Positions 46,379-55,475 of a stretch of 64,000 nt of DNA are shown piece by piece; the stretch's first letter is position 1, and each line of letters begins with the position of its first letter. The stretch is taken from assembly GCF_001428845.1 (NCBI RefSeq), contig NZ_LMIU01000009.1, positions 139,584 through 203,583 on the forward strand, read 5' to 3'. The stretch comes from Achromobacter sp. Root83. GTDB lineage: Bacteria; Pseudomonadota; Gammaproteobacteria; Burkholderiales; Burkholderiaceae_B. A model generated the notes under the pieces. The model had not been told where the DNA came from and made no database searches. It saw only the letters and a list, made by a program, of their open reading frames with translations. The position numbers and the translations under genes were made by a program.

Positions 46379-46715
46379 GCCGTCCGGGGCGGGGCAGATC
46401 GGCGTCATCGTCTGCTACGCCTTGCCTGGACACGTGTGGCTGCGCGAACTGCGCTTGCCCGACGGCGCCACCGTCCAGGACGCGCTGGCGGCCAGCGGCT
46501 TTGCAAAGGCCTTCCCGGTCGTTCAGCCCTGGGAACGGGGAGTGGGCATCTTTGGCCGCGCCACCGACCCGGGCGCCCGCTTGGCCGAGGGCGACCGCGT
46601 GGAAATCTACCGCGGCCTGAGCTTCGATCCCAAGGAATCGCGCCGCCGCCGCGCGGAGCACCGTCGCGCCAAGACGGCCAGAAACGGCAGGGTGCGCCCC
46701 GCCGGCCTGCTGTAG
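46368..46715 (+). CDS. RnfH-family ubiquitin-like protein
   Basis: This small protein of 115 residues belongs to the RnfH family and has a beta-grasp fold. It contains IGVIVCYALPGHVWLRELRLPDGATVQDALAASG and later GIFGRATDPGARLAEGDRVEIYRGL, the typical family pattern. The C-terminus is a basic tail (KESRRRRAEHRRAKTARNGR). The start ATG at 46368 overlaps ratA by 11 bases. No rnf complex genes are near, so the link to electron transport in the name is not supported here. Confidence 0.88.
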   Translation: MANEPSGAGQIGVIVCYALPGHVWLRELRLPDGATVQDALAASGFAKAFPVVQPWERGVGIFGRATDPGARLAEGDRVEIYRGLSFDPKESRRRRAEHRRAKTARNGRVRPAGLL

Positions 46716-46732
46716 CCTGAACAGGCGCCTGG

Positions 46733-46776
46733 CCGTTCCCGAAGACGGCCGGCACGGCGCGCGGGCCGTCTCGGGA
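46733..46776 (+). terminator. Large hairpin after rnfH
   Basis: GTTCCCGAAGACGGCC pairs with GGCCGTCTCGGGAAC with a single bulged base, around a 13-base GC-rich loop. There is no T-run, so termination would be Rho-dependent, or the structure may protect the ratA-rnfH mRNA. Confidence 0.5.
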
Positions 46777-46882
46777 ACGCCGCACAGGCCCCCGGCGGGC
46801 CGCTCCGGCCAGCCCCCTACATTGTCATCAATAAGACAAAGCGCGCCGCCGCTTCCGGCGTAACATAAAGCCGGGTTCCCGC

Positions 46883-46900
46883 TTACGTTTACGTCAACGT
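46883..46900. promoter_or_regulatory. Candidate LiuR-type box upstream of the valine operon
   Basis: TTACGTTTACGTCAACGT holds three ACGT cores at a 6-bp period (46885, 46891, 46897). It lies about 80 bp upstream of an acyl-CoA dehydrogenase gene for branched-chain amino acid breakdown. The pattern resembles the TTnACGTnnACGTnAA sites described for LiuR, a MerR-type regulator of such pathways in proteobacteria. This match is from memory and no liuR gene is present. Confidence 0.45.
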
Positions 46901-46980
46901 CATGTCAAAATCGACGCGCTGGCGTTCACGAGACGGCAGCAACGCCAACAGACAATACTCAATACAACAGGAGACAGGCT

Positions 46981-48135
46981 GTGGACTTGGAACTGACCGA
47001 CGAGCAGCGCGCGTTCGCGCAGGCCGCGCGCGACTATGCCGAGGGCGAGCTGGCCCCCCACGCCGCGCGCTGGGACGCCGAGGGCATTTTTCCGCGCGAG
47101 GCGTTCGCCCGGGCGGGCGAAATGGGCTTTTGCGCCATCTACGCCAGCGAGGATATCGGCGGCCTGGGACTGCCGCGCCTGGACGCCACGCTGGTGTTCG
47201 AGGAAATGGCGGCGGTGGATCCGTCCACCACGGCGTTCCTGACGATTCACAACATGGCCACCTGGATGGTCGGGAAGTGGGGCCAGCCCGGACTGCGCGA
47301 TGCCTGGGGCCCATTGCTGGCCAGCGGCGAGAAGCTGGCGTCCTACTGCCTGACGGAGCCGGGCGCGGGCTCCGACGCCGCATCCCTGTCCACGCGGGCG
47401 CAGCGCCAGGGCGATGAGTATGTCGTCAATGGCGCCAAGGCCTTCATCTCCGGTGGCGGCGACACGGACCTGCTGGTGGTCATGGCGCGCACGGGCGGCG
47501 AAGGCGCGGGCGGCATCAGCGCGTTCGCCATTCCCGCGGACAGCGAGGGCATCGGGTACGGGCGCAAGGAAGAAAAGATGGGCTGGAACAGCCAGTCCAC
47601 ACGCCCCATCACCTTCGAAAATGTCCGCGTGCCGGCCGCCAACCGGCTGGGCGAGGAAGGCGAGGGATTCAAGATCGCCATGAAAGGCCTGGACGGCGGC
47701 CGCATCAATATCGGCACCTGCTCGGTGGGCGCGGCGCAGGGCGCGCTGGACGCCGCCCGCCGCTACATGGACGAACGCCGCCAGTTCAACCGCCGGCTGG
47801 CGGAGTTCCAGGCGCTGCAGTTCAAGCTGGCGGACATGGCCACGCATCTGGTCGCGGCACGCCAGATGGTCCGCCTGGCGGCATGCAAGCTGGATGCCGG
47901 CGCGGCGGATGCGGCGACCTACTGCGCGATGGCCAAACGCTTCGCCACCGACATGGGCTTCCAGATCTGCCTGGATGCGCAACAGATTCATGGCGGCTAC
48001 GGTTACCTGAAAGACTATCCCTTGGAGCGTCTGGTGCGCGATACTCGCGTTCATCAGATTCTGGAGGGCACCAACGAGATCATGCGCGTGATCATTGCCC
48101 GCCAATTGTTGGAAAAAGGAGCCGACATAAGATGA
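46981..48135 (+). CDS. Acyl-CoA dehydrogenase, probably isobutyryl-CoA dehydrogenase
   Basis: This FAD enzyme has 384 residues and probably oxidises isobutyryl-CoA to methacrylyl-CoA in valine degradation. The family signatures are ASYCLTEPGAGSDAASLSTRA (about 120-140) and QIHGGYGYLKDYPLERLVRD near the C-terminus. The catalytic Glu is in the LEGTNEI segment. The start is a GTG at 46981 with AGGAGA upstream. The substrate is inferred from the next genes, a 3-hydroxyisobutyryl-CoA hydrolase and mmsB; the sequence alone would allow other short-chain acyl-CoAs. Confidence 0.88.
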   Translation: MDLELTDEQRAFAQAARDYAEGELAPHAARWDAEGIFPREAFARAGEMGFCAIYASEDIGGLGLPRLDATLVFEEMAAVDPSTTAFLTIHNMATWMVGKWGQPGLRDAWGPLLASGEKLASYCLTEPGAGSDAASLSTRAQRQGDEYVVNGAKAFISGGGDTDLLVVMARTGGEGAGGISAFAIPADSEGIGYGRKEEKMGWNSQSTRPITFENVRVPAANRLGEEGEGFKIAMKGLDGGRINIGTCSVGAAQGALDAARRYMDERRQFNRRLAEFQALQFKLADMATHLVAARQMVRLAACKLDAGAADAATYCAMAKRFATDMGFQICLDAQQIHGGYGYLKDYPLERLVRDTRVHQILEGTNEIMRVIIARQLLEKGADIR

Positions 48136-49307
48136 ATGCACCGGTGTTGTTCGAAGAAAGATCCGCCGCCAATGGAATGCGCTTCGGGATCGCGACGCTG
48201 AACGCGCCGCAGACCCTGAACGGCCTGTCGCTGGAAATGGTGGACCTGTTGGCGGACCGCCTGGACGCCTGGGCCCGCGACCCGGGCGTTGCCCTGGTGG
48301 TGCTGCAGGGCGCCGGCGAAAAGGCGTTCTGCGCGGGGGGCGACCTGCACGGCCTGTACCGCAGCATGACCGAAAACGCGGGCAGGCCCGGCTGGAGCAA
48401 CGCTTACGCGCGCCGCTTCTTCGAGCACGAATACAGGCTGGACTATCGCATCCACACCTATCCGAAGCCCGTGCTGTGCTGGGGCCACGGCATCGTCATG
48501 GGCGGCGGCATCGGATTGATGATGGGCGCCAGCCATCGCGTCGTCAGCGAAAGTTCGCGCCTGGCCATGCCCGAAGTCTCCATCGGCCTGTTCCCGGACG
48601 TCGGGGGCAGTTGGCTGCTGAACCGCATGCCGGGCCGCAGCGGCGTGTTCCTGGCGCTGACGGGCGCGCAACTGAACACCGCCGACGCATTCTTCGCGGG
48701 CCTGGCGGACTTCCGCCTGAACCATGCCGACTGGCCGGCGCTGCTGGCCTCGCTGCAAGAGCAGCCCTGGGCCGGCCAGGCCACGGGCGCGGCCGATGGC
48801 GCCATTCCTCCGCGCTCCATCAATGACGGCCTGCTGCGCCGCGCGCTGACGGCGCTGGAGCCGCGCACGCCGCTGGACCCGGGCCCGCTGCGCCAGCATT
48901 CGTTCCTGATCAACAATCTGTGCAACGGCAACCGGCTGGACGAGATCTTCGAGGAACTGGCGCTGTTGAAGGGCCACGAAGATCCCTGGCTGGCGCGGGC
49001 GGCAAATACGATGCTGGCGGGTTCGCCTGGCTCGGTGCGCCTGGCCTTCGCGTTGCAGCAGCGCACGCGCCTGCGTTCGCTGGACGACGTGTTCCGCGCC
49101 GAATACGTTGCGGCGCTGGCCTGCACGGCGCACGGCGATTTCGCCGAGGGCATCCGCGCGCTGCTGATCGACAAGGACAAGACGCCGCGCTGGAATCCCG
49201 CCGTCATCGACATGGCGACGGACGCCTGGGTGCAGAAGTTCTTTGAAGAACCGTGGCCAGAGGGCGAGCCGCATCCGCTGGCCGACCTGGGCCAGGAAGG
49301 GCGCTGA
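48132..49307 (+). CDS. 3-hydroxyisobutyryl-CoA hydrolase (crotonase fold)
   Basis: This 391-residue enzyme of the enoyl-CoA hydratase/isomerase superfamily probably hydrolyses 3-hydroxyisobutyryl-CoA to free 3-hydroxyisobutyrate. The oxyanion-hole segments FCAGGDLHGLYRSM (about 59-72) and HGIVMGGGIGLMMGASHRVV are clear. The catalytic region has AMPEVSIGLFPDVGGSWLLNR, which is typical of HIBCH rather than of simple hydratases. The length and the FFEHEYRLDYRIHTYPKPVL segment also fit. The ATG at 48132 overlaps the dehydrogenase stop by four bases. Confidence 0.9.
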   Translation: MNAPVLFEERSAANGMRFGIATLNAPQTLNGLSLEMVDLLADRLDAWARDPGVALVVLQGAGEKAFCAGGDLHGLYRSMTENAGRPGWSNAYARRFFEHEYRLDYRIHTYPKPVLCWGHGIVMGGGIGLMMGASHRVVSESSRLAMPEVSIGLFPDVGGSWLLNRMPGRSGVFLALTGAQLNTADAFFAGLADFRLNHADWPALLASLQEQPWAGQATGAADGAIPPRSINDGLLRRALTALEPRTPLDPGPLRQHSFLINNLCNGNRLDEIFEELALLKGHEDPWLARAANTMLAGSPGSVRLAFALQQRTRLRSLDDVFRAEYVAALACTAHGDFAEGIRALLIDKDKTPRWNPAVIDMATDAWVQKFFEEPWPEGEPHPLADLGQEGR

Positions 49308-49398
49308 CCGGCCGGCTGGCCCGCGGGCCAGCCGCTCCCCGCCACGCAGGTCACGATGGATCCATACCTACAGCAATAGCAACAGGAGACAAGACATC

Positions 49399-50289
49399 AT
49401 GAGCAGCATCGCGTTTATCGGTTTGGGCAACATGGGCGCGCCCATGGCATTGAATCTGGTCAAGGCTGGCCACAGCCTGAAGGTCTTCGACCTCGTGCCC
49501 GCGGCCGTCAAGCAACTGACCGACGCCGGCGCCACGGCGGCGGCGTCCGCCGCCGAAGCGGTCAAGGGCGCCGAGGTGGTGATTTCCATGCTGCCGGCCA
49601 GCAAGCACGTGGAAGGCCTGTACCTGGATCAAGACCTGCTGGGCAAGATCCCGTCCAGCGCGCTGGTCATCGAATGCAGCACCATCGCGCCGGACTCGGC
49701 GCGCAAGGTGGCCCAGGCTGCCGAGGTGCGCGGCATCGCCATGATCGACGCGCCCGTCTCGGGCGGCACCGGCGGGGCGGCAGCGGGAACGCTGACCTTC
49801 ATCGTGGGTGGCACGGCTCCCGCGCTGGAACGCGCCCGCGCCGTGCTGGAGAAGATGGGCAAGAACATTTTCCACGCGGGTCCGGCGGGCGCCGGCCAGG
49901 TGGCCAAGATCTGCAACAACATGCTGCTTGGCATCCTGATGGCGGGCACCTCCGAGGCGCTGGCGCTGGGCGTGGCCAACGGCCTGGATCCCAAGGTGCT
50001 GTCGGACATCATCGCCAAGAGCTCGGGGCGCAACTGGGCCACCGAACTCTACAACCCCTGGCCGGGCGTGATGGACCATGCGCCGGCCTCCAAGGGCTAC
50101 GCGGGCGGTTTCGGCGTGGACCTGATGCTCAAGGACCTGGGCCTGGCGGCCGAGGCGGCCCTGTCGGCGCGCGCGTCGATTCCGCTGGGCGAACTGGCGC
50201 GCAATCTGTATTCGCTGCACAGCTCGGGCGGATCCGGCAAGCTGGATTTCTCCAGCATCGTCAACCTGGTCAAGCGCGAGCAGGACTGA
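49399..50289 (+). CDS. mmsB: 3-hydroxyisobutyrate dehydrogenase
   Basis: This NAD-dependent enzyme oxidises 3-hydroxyisobutyrate to methylmalonate semialdehyde, the step after the CoA hydrolase. It has 296 residues. GLGNMGAPMALNLVKAGH at 8-25 binds the nucleotide, DAPVSGGTGGAAAGTLTFI is the substrate-binding motif, and the catalytic Lys is in GAGQVAKICNNMLLG. The ATG at 49399 has AGGAGA upstream. Methylmalonate semialdehyde dehydrogenase (mmsA) and the methacrylyl-CoA hydratase are not in the window. Confidence 0.93.
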   Translation: MSSIAFIGLGNMGAPMALNLVKAGHSLKVFDLVPAAVKQLTDAGATAAASAAEAVKGAEVVISMLPASKHVEGLYLDQDLLGKIPSSALVIECSTIAPDSARKVAQAAEVRGIAMIDAPVSGGTGGAAAGTLTFIVGGTAPALERARAVLEKMGKNIFHAGPAGAGQVAKICNNMLLGILMAGTSEALALGVANGLDPKVLSDIIAKSSGRNWATELYNPWPGVMDHAPASKGYAGGFGVDLMLKDLGLAAEAALSARASIPLGELARNLYSLHSSGGSGKLDFSSIVNLVKREQD

Positions 50290-50290
50290 C

Positions 50291-50728
50291 ATGGCGGAAC
50301 ACCAGCCGTCCACGGACCCCGCCGGGCGGGTCAGGGCCAGTTTCGGCCAGCAGAGCATCATGGCCCTGCTGGGCGCGGACCTGGACGTGGTGGAGCCGGG
50401 CCGGGTGGACATCGTCCTGCCGTACCGGGCAGACCTGTGCCAGCAGAACGGATTCCTGCATGCAGGCATTTCCACCACGATCGCCGACAGCGCGGGCGGC
50501 TACGCCGCGTTCACGCTGTTCGGGCCGGGCGAGGACGTGTTGACCTCGGAGTTCAAGATGAACTTCCTGGCGCCCGCCAAGGGCGACCGTTTCGTCGCCA
50601 GCGGCCGCGTGGTCAAGCCGGGCAAGCGCCTGTCGGTCTGTCAGGTCGAGATGCATGCGTACGATGGCGAGCAGGCGACGCTGTGCGTGATAGGCTTGCT
50701 TACCGCGGTGCGCGTGACGCCGCGATGA
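50291..50728 (+). CDS. PaaI-family hot-dog thioesterase
   Basis: This is a 145-residue thioesterase of the PaaI/YigI type with the hot-dog fold. GFLHAGISTTIADSAGGYAAFT is the family active-site segment, and FKMNFLAPAKGDRFVASGRVVKPGKRLSVC follows. It starts one base after the mmsB stop, so it belongs to the valine operon and may recover CoA from a blocked acyl-CoA intermediate such as a side product. The exact substrate is unknown. Confidence 0.87.
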   Translation: MAEHQPSTDPAGRVRASFGQQSIMALLGADLDVVEPGRVDIVLPYRADLCQQNGFLHAGISTTIADSAGGYAAFTLFGPGEDVLTSEFKMNFLAPAKGDRFVASGRVVKPGKRLSVCQVEMHAYDGEQATLCVIGLLTAVRVTPR

Positions 50729-50803
50729 ATTCCGCGCGTGGCGCGTCCGGCCGGCTGGCCGGGCGGGCCACGCGCTTCTCGCGCGTCGCATGGATTTCCG
50801 GCA

Positions 50804-51493
50804 ATGCCTGCAAAAGAACATCATCGAATTTTTCGCAGCAACTGGCTGCGCGCCGCGGTGCTGGGCGCAAACGACGGCATCGTGTCCACGGCCAGCCTGA
50901 TCACCGGGGTCGCGGCGGCCCAGGCCTCTCACGGCGCCATCCTGACGTCCGGCGTGGCGGGCCTGGTGGCGGGCGCGCTGTCGATGGCGGCCGGAGAATA
51001 CGTATCGGTGCGGTCCCAGGCCGACACCGAAGCCGCCGATCTGCGGCTGGAGCAGCGCTCGCTCAAGCGCAATTCCCGTGAAGAGCTGGCAGAGCTGATC
51101 GATATCTATGTGGCCCGCGGGCTGACGCGCGATCTGGCGGCGCAGGTCGCGCGCCAACTGACGAGCCACGACGCGCTTGACGCACATGCGCGCGATGAAC
51201 TCGGCATCTCCATCCACAACCGTGCCCAGCCTGTGCAGGCGGCGCTGGCATCGGCCGCGTCGTTCGCCGGAGGCGCCGCGGTGCCACTGGCCGTGGCGGC
51301 GACGGCGCCCGTGCCGCAACTTATCGGCTGGGTGATCGGCGGGTCCGTGATCTGCCTGGCGGCCTTGGGCGCGATGGCCGCGAAGGCCGGCGGCGCGCCC
51401 AAGCTGCCCGCCGCGCTACGCGTGACGGTGCTGGGGGCGGCCGCAATGGCGGTGACGGCGGGCGTCGGCGCGCTGTTCGGTGTGGCGGTCTAG
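50804..51493 (+). CDS. VIT/CCC1-family membrane protein
   Basis: This 229-residue protein is related to the VIT1/CCC1 iron and manganese transporters (DUF125). It starts MPAKEHHRIFRSNWLRAAVLGANDGIVSTASLITGV, where the Asn-Asp-Gly is the family hallmark. Membrane segments lie at about 18-45, 50-68 and three near the C-terminus (from about 145 on). The middle part is charged and helical (GEYVSVRSQADTEAADLRLEQ). Direction and metal cannot be told here. Confidence 0.88.
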   Translation: MPAKEHHRIFRSNWLRAAVLGANDGIVSTASLITGVAAAQASHGAILTSGVAGLVAGALSMAAGEYVSVRSQADTEAADLRLEQRSLKRNSREELAELIDIYVARGLTRDLAAQVARQLTSHDALDAHARDELGISIHNRAQPVQAALASAASFAGGAAVPLAVAATAPVPQLIGWVIGGSVICLAALGAMAAKAGGAPKLPAALRVTVLGAAAMAVTAGVGALFGVAV

Positions 51494-51509
51494 GACCGGG
51501 CGCCTGGCC

Positions 51510-52511
51510 TTACGGGGTGATCGAGTAGGGCAGCGGCGCGGCGGCGATGCGCGGGCCGTCGGCGGAACTAAGGCGCAGATCGCCGTCCGGCAGCGCGGCC
51601 AGCGTGGTTTCGAACAGCACCGACACGATGCCCTGGTCGCTGGCGGCCTGCACCACGCGGCCGATGGGCTCCCCAGGCTGCGCCGCGTCGAACACATCCA
51701 CGCCGGCGAGCGCCGCGTCCTGCAGGCTGGATCCGGCAACCGTGCCGAACGCCATGCGCCGCTTGACGGTGCCGCGATAGTGGCTGCGGGCCACGACTTC
51801 CTGGCCGGGATAGCAGCCCTTGGTGAAGCTGACGCCCTGGATCAGGTCCAGATTGACGGTCTGCGGGATGAAGACGTCCTGCGTGGCCGAGGAAATCCAG
51901 GGAATGCCCGCGGCCAGATCGGCCGCGTGCCAGTGTTCGGCGGGCGCCAGGCCGAGCGCCGGGACCAGGGCGGCGGATTGTTCCAGTTGCGCGTCGGACG
52001 CGATCCACCACCAGCGCAGGCGCGTGTCGGCCGACGGCGCGGCGATCCAGGTGCCGGACGGCAGATCCACGCGCTGCCATGGGCTGCGGGGCAGGGCGCC
52101 GGACAGGGCTTCGAGCGCGGCGGCCTGTTCCGGCGCGGCCTGAACGCCGGCCACATGGAGCGGCGCGGCGGCCAGCTTGACCTTGGCGCGCAGCACGAAC
52201 ATCGACAGGCGCTTGAGCAGGGCCTGGGACAAGTCCTGGCGGACCAGTCCGTAGAACTGCGGGGCGTCGTCGGCGTCGGCGGTGGCGCCGCGCCACATCA
52301 CCAGCGTGGCCAGCAGCCGGCCCTTGGCGGTGCAGTAGCCGGCCAGGCGGGCGGCATCGGGCGTCAGGCCCGTGACGTCCTGCGTGAGTTGGCCGTGCAG
52401 AAAGCTCAGGGCATCGGCGCCGGCGGCGGTGAAGACCAGAAGATCTTCCAGCGGCGCGCATTGCGCGCAACCTTCGGCGCGGACGGGGATCGAAGAATAA
52501 AAGGCGTGCAT
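51510..52511 (-). CDS. ygfZ: Folate-binding protein YgfZ
   Basis: This 333-residue protein of the GcvT-like family helps to repair or assemble iron-sulfur enzymes and binds folate. The diagnostic motif KGCYPGQEVVARSHYRG, with its single conserved Cys, is at about 224-240. The N-terminal ALSFLHGQLTQDVTGL is the other family signature. It ends 16 bp from the convergent VIT gene and is divergent from mltG, a neighbour pair seen in other betaproteobacteria. Confidence 0.94.
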   Translation of the reverse strand: MHAFYSSIPVRAEGCAQCAPLEDLLVFTAAGADALSFLHGQLTQDVTGLTPDAARLAGYCTAKGRLLATLVMWRGATADADDAPQFYGLVRQDLSQALLKRLSMFVLRAKVKLAAAPLHVAGVQAAPEQAAALEALSGALPRSPWQRVDLPSGTWIAAPSADTRLRWWWIASDAQLEQSAALVPALGLAPAEHWHAADLAAGIPWISSATQDVFIPQTVNLDLIQGVSFTKGCYPGQEVVARSHYRGTVKRRMAFGTVAGSSLQDAALAGVDVFDAAQPGEPIGRVVQAASDQGIVSVLFETTLAALPDGDLRLSSADGPRIAAAPLPYSITP

Positions 52512-52664
52512 GGCGGCGGGGTTATCGCGTCATCAAAGTGTTGATGATAGCCGCGTTCCTCCGCCGGAAAGACCATGCCCCCGACACGCGAAGGGGCGTG
52601 CCGCGCGTTCCGGCCCCTGTTGTGGACCGGGAAGGCCGCCCGATCCATTAAACTTCCAGGACTT

Positions 52665-53792
52665 ATGAAGAAGCGACTCCGATATTTCGTTTTATGGCCT
52701 CTCCTGCTCATCGTGCTGGCCGCCGCCGCCGCGGTGGGCGCCGCCTGGACCTGGATGCACCGGCCCCTGCAACTGCCGGCCGACAAGATCGACTTTGTAG
52801 TGGACCCGGGCAGCAGTCCGCGCACGGTCGCGCGTGCGCTGAATGCGGCCGGGGTGCCCATCTGGGAACCGGGTTTCGTCTGGATGGCGCGCCTGTCCGA
52901 GCAGGACAAGCTGATGAAGGCGGGCGGCTATCAGGCGATCAACGGCGATACGCCCTGGCTGCTGCTGCAGCGGATGGCGCGCGGCGACATGACGCAGCGC
53001 CAGATCACCTTTCTGGAGGGCTGGACGTTCCGCCAGATCCGCCAGGCGCTGCGCGAGAATCCCGACGTCAAGCAGACGCTGGGCGACATCGACGATGAAG
53101 CCCTGATGGAGCGCCTGGGGTCGGACGTCAAGCATCCCGAGGGGCTGTTTTTTCCGGATACCTATGTCTTCACGCCGGGCAGCACCGATTACGACCTGCT
53201 GCGCCGCGCCTACCAGGAGGGCCAGCGCATCCTCAACGACACCTGGGCCAAGCGCCAGTCCGACCTGGCCGTGGCCACGCCCTATGAAGCGCTGGTGCTG
53301 GCATCCATCATTGAAAAGGAAACCGGCCATGGGCCGGACCGCCGCCGTGTTTCGGGCGTGTTCGCCAACCGGCTGAAGATCGGCATGCTGCTGCAGACGG
53401 ATCCCACCGTGATCTACGGCATGGGCGATGCCTACCAGGGCCGCATCCGCAAGCGCGATCTGCAGACGGACACTCCGTGGAATACGTACACGCGCCCGGG
53501 CCTGCCGCCCACACCGATCGCGGCCGCCGGCCGCGCCGCGCTACTGGCGGCGGTACAGCCCGAGCAGCACAAGTACCTCTTTTTCGTCTCCCGCGGCAAC
53601 GGCACCAGTGAATTCTCGGTCAACCTGTCCGAGCACAATCGCAACGTTTCGCGCTATATCCTTGGGCGTTCCAGTCCCGCCACGGCGCCGGCGCCAGCTC
53701 CGGCGCCGGCCGCGCCGGCTGGGCCCCCCGCCTCGATCCCGGACCCGGCCCCGGAACCGCAACCCGAACCAGCACAAGGACAAGATCAATGA
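52665..53792 (+). CDS. mltG: Endolytic murein transglycosylase MltG
   Basis: This inner-membrane enzyme cuts nascent peptidoglycan strands and sets their length. It has 375 residues from the ATG at 52665. One transmembrane segment (about 8-28) is followed by a LysM-like part and the YceG domain. The catalytic Glu217 is in VLASIIEKETGHGPDRRRVSGVF. The last 30 residues are a Pro-Ala-rich tail (ATAPAPAPAPAAPAGPP), which is not part of the enzyme fold. The stop overlaps the tmk start. Confidence 0.94.
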   Translation: MKKRLRYFVLWPLLLIVLAAAAAVGAAWTWMHRPLQLPADKIDFVVDPGSSPRTVARALNAAGVPIWEPGFVWMARLSEQDKLMKAGGYQAINGDTPWLLLQRMARGDMTQRQITFLEGWTFRQIRQALRENPDVKQTLGDIDDEALMERLGSDVKHPEGLFFPDTYVFTPGSTDYDLLRRAYQEGQRILNDTWAKRQSDLAVATPYEALVLASIIEKETGHGPDRRRVSGVFANRLKIGMLLQTDPTVIYGMGDAYQGRIRKRDLQTDTPWNTYTRPGLPPTPIAAAGRAALLAAVQPEQHKYLFFVSRGNGTSEFSVNLSEHNRNVSRYILGRSSPATAPAPAPAPAAPAGPPASIPDPAPEPQPEPAQGQDQ

Positions 53793-54412
53793 CCGCACGC
53801 GGACGCTTCATCACGCTCGAGGGCGTGGACGGCGCGGGCAAGAGCACGCATACCGCCTGGATCGCCGATTTTCTGCGCGCGCAAGGGCTTGAAGTCGTCT
53901 CAACCCGCGAGCCCGGCGGCACGCCGCTGGGCGAAAAGCTGCGAGTGCTGCTGTTGGCCGACCCCATGGGCCTGGACACCGAGACCCTGCTGATGTTCGC
54001 GGCCCGCTGCGAACACGCCCGCCAGGTGATCGAACCCGCGCTCCAGCGCGGCGCCTGGGTGGTCTGCGACCGCTACACCGACGCCACCTACGCGTATCAG
54101 GGCGGCGGACGGGAATTGGGCGCCGAGCGCGTGGCCGTCCTGGAAGACTGGATGCGCGCCGGGCGTCCCGACCGCACCTGGCTGTTCGATGTGCCGCTGG
54201 AAGTGGCGCGGGCGCGTCTGGCCGATGCCCGCGAGCCGGACCGCTTCGAGCGCGAAGGCGCGGCGTTTTTCGAACGCACCCGCCAGGCCTATCACGCCCG
54301 TGCCAAGGCCGATCCGGGCCGCATCCATATCGTGGATTCCACGCGGTCCATCGACCAGATCCGTACCGAACTCGAAGCCGGGCTGCGCGAGTTGCTGGCT
54401 GTTCCGGCATGA
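53789..54412 (+). CDS. tmk: Thymidylate kinase
   Basis: This enzyme phosphorylates dTMP to dTDP. It has 207 residues. The P-loop is GVDGAGKST at 12-20, the DRY-type motif is CDRYTDATYAYQGGGREL, and the lid region REPDRFEREG follows. It overlaps mltG by four bases and holB by four bases, so mltG-tmk-holB form a tightly coupled operon, as in many proteobacteria. Confidence 0.96.
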   Translation: MTARGRFITLEGVDGAGKSTHTAWIADFLRAQGLEVVSTREPGGTPLGEKLRVLLLADPMGLDTETLLMFAARCEHARQVIEPALQRGAWVVCDRYTDATYAYQGGGRELGAERVAVLEDWMRAGRPDRTWLFDVPLEVARARLADAREPDRFEREGAAFFERTRQAYHARAKADPGRIHIVDSTRSIDQIRTELEAGLRELLAVPA

Positions 54413-55458
54413 GCGCACCCCAGTTCCTGCCCTGGCAGATGGAGACCGCGCACGCCTGGCTGGGCAATCGCGACCGCTTTGCGCATGCCTGGCTGGTGCA
54501 TGGGCTGGCCGGCATCGGCAAGCTGGACTTCGCGATAGCCGCGGCGGCCAGCCTGCTGTGCGAGACGCCTGAAAACGGCCTGGCCTGCGGCCACTGCGCG
54601 GCCTGTGCGTGGTTTGCCAGCGGCAACCATCCCGACCTGCGCCGCATCCGCCCCGAGGCCGTGGCCGTGGAAGAGGGCGCCGATGCGGCCGAACAGGCCG
54701 AAGACGCCGAGCCGGCGTCCGGCACCGCCAAGCGGGCGCCGTCCAAGGAAATCCGCATCGATCAGATCCGTTCGCTGGAGTCGTGGTTCAACACCGCGAC
54801 GCACCGCGGCGGCTGGCGCGTGGCGCTGCTGTATCCGGCCCATGCGCTGAATGTGGTGTCTTCCAACGCCTTGCTGAAGGTGCTGGAGGAGCCGCCTCCC
54901 CACACGGTTTTCCTGCTGGTGGCGGACGCGCCGGACCGGCTGTTGCCGACCCTGGTATCGCGCTGCCGCCGCCTGCCGCTGCCAGCCCCGGATGCGGATA
55001 CCGCGCTGCAGTGGCTGCGCGACCAGAACGTGGAGCCCGCGCGCGAATGGCTGGCCGCGGCCGGCGGCGCGCCGCTGGCCGCGCTGCGTCTGGCGCAATC
55101 CGGCGAAACCGCTTGTCCGCCATGGCTGACCCAATTGATCGGACCCCTGGCCAAGGGCCAGGCGCCCGATGTGGGCACGCTGGCCGAGTCCCTGGAAAAG
55201 GTTGCCGCCGCCGAATGGATCGATGCGCTGCAAAGGCTGTATACGGATCTGATGCTGGCCAGCGCCGGCGCGCCCGTGCGGTACTTTCCGGCGCTCTCGG
55301 CGGGCGTGGCGCAGGTGGCCGCCCGCATGAACACCGCCCGCGTGGCAGAGGCCGCGCGCTGGCTGACGCGCCAGCGCGCACTGGCCACGCACCCCTTGAA
55401 CGCCAAGCTGTTCGCCCACGCCACGCTGCAACGCGTGGTGCTATCCTGCCAGGCGTAA
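54409..55458 (+). CDS. holB: DNA polymerase III delta' subunit
   Basis: This clamp-loader subunit has 349 residues. The AAA+ fold begins PWQMETAHAWLGNRDRFAHAWLVHGLAGIGKLDFAIA, where the P-loop is degenerate (GLAGIGKLDFA), as expected for delta'. The zinc-binding part is CGHCAACAWFASGNHPDL. The sensor region LYPAHALNVVSSNALLKVLEEPPPHTVFLLV is highly conserved. An acidic insertion (AVEEGADAAEQAEDAEP, about 85-101) is a local extra not seen in shorter homologues. Confidence 0.93.
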   Translation: MSAPQFLPWQMETAHAWLGNRDRFAHAWLVHGLAGIGKLDFAIAAAASLLCETPENGLACGHCAACAWFASGNHPDLRRIRPEAVAVEEGADAAEQAEDAEPASGTAKRAPSKEIRIDQIRSLESWFNTATHRGGWRVALLYPAHALNVVSSNALLKVLEEPPPHTVFLLVADAPDRLLPTLVSRCRRLPLPAPDADTALQWLRDQNVEPAREWLAAAGGAPLAALRLAQSGETACPPWLTQLIGPLAKGQAPDVGTLAESLEKVAAAEWIDALQRLYTDLMLASAGAPVRYFPALSAGVAQVAARMNTARVAEAARWLTRQRALATHPLNAKLFAHATLQRVVLSCQA

Positions 55459-55475
55459 GCTCACCCAGACTCACC

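Noticed and set aside
45944..46715. Toxin-antitoxin pair ratA/rnfH
   Set aside because: The name is historical. Both proteins are conserved housekeeping-type families in this position and no antitoxin features are visible.
54609..55475. TatD-family protein starting inside holB
   Set aside because: The upstream part is the shifted frame of holB. The conserved MYVDSHCH start is at 55476.
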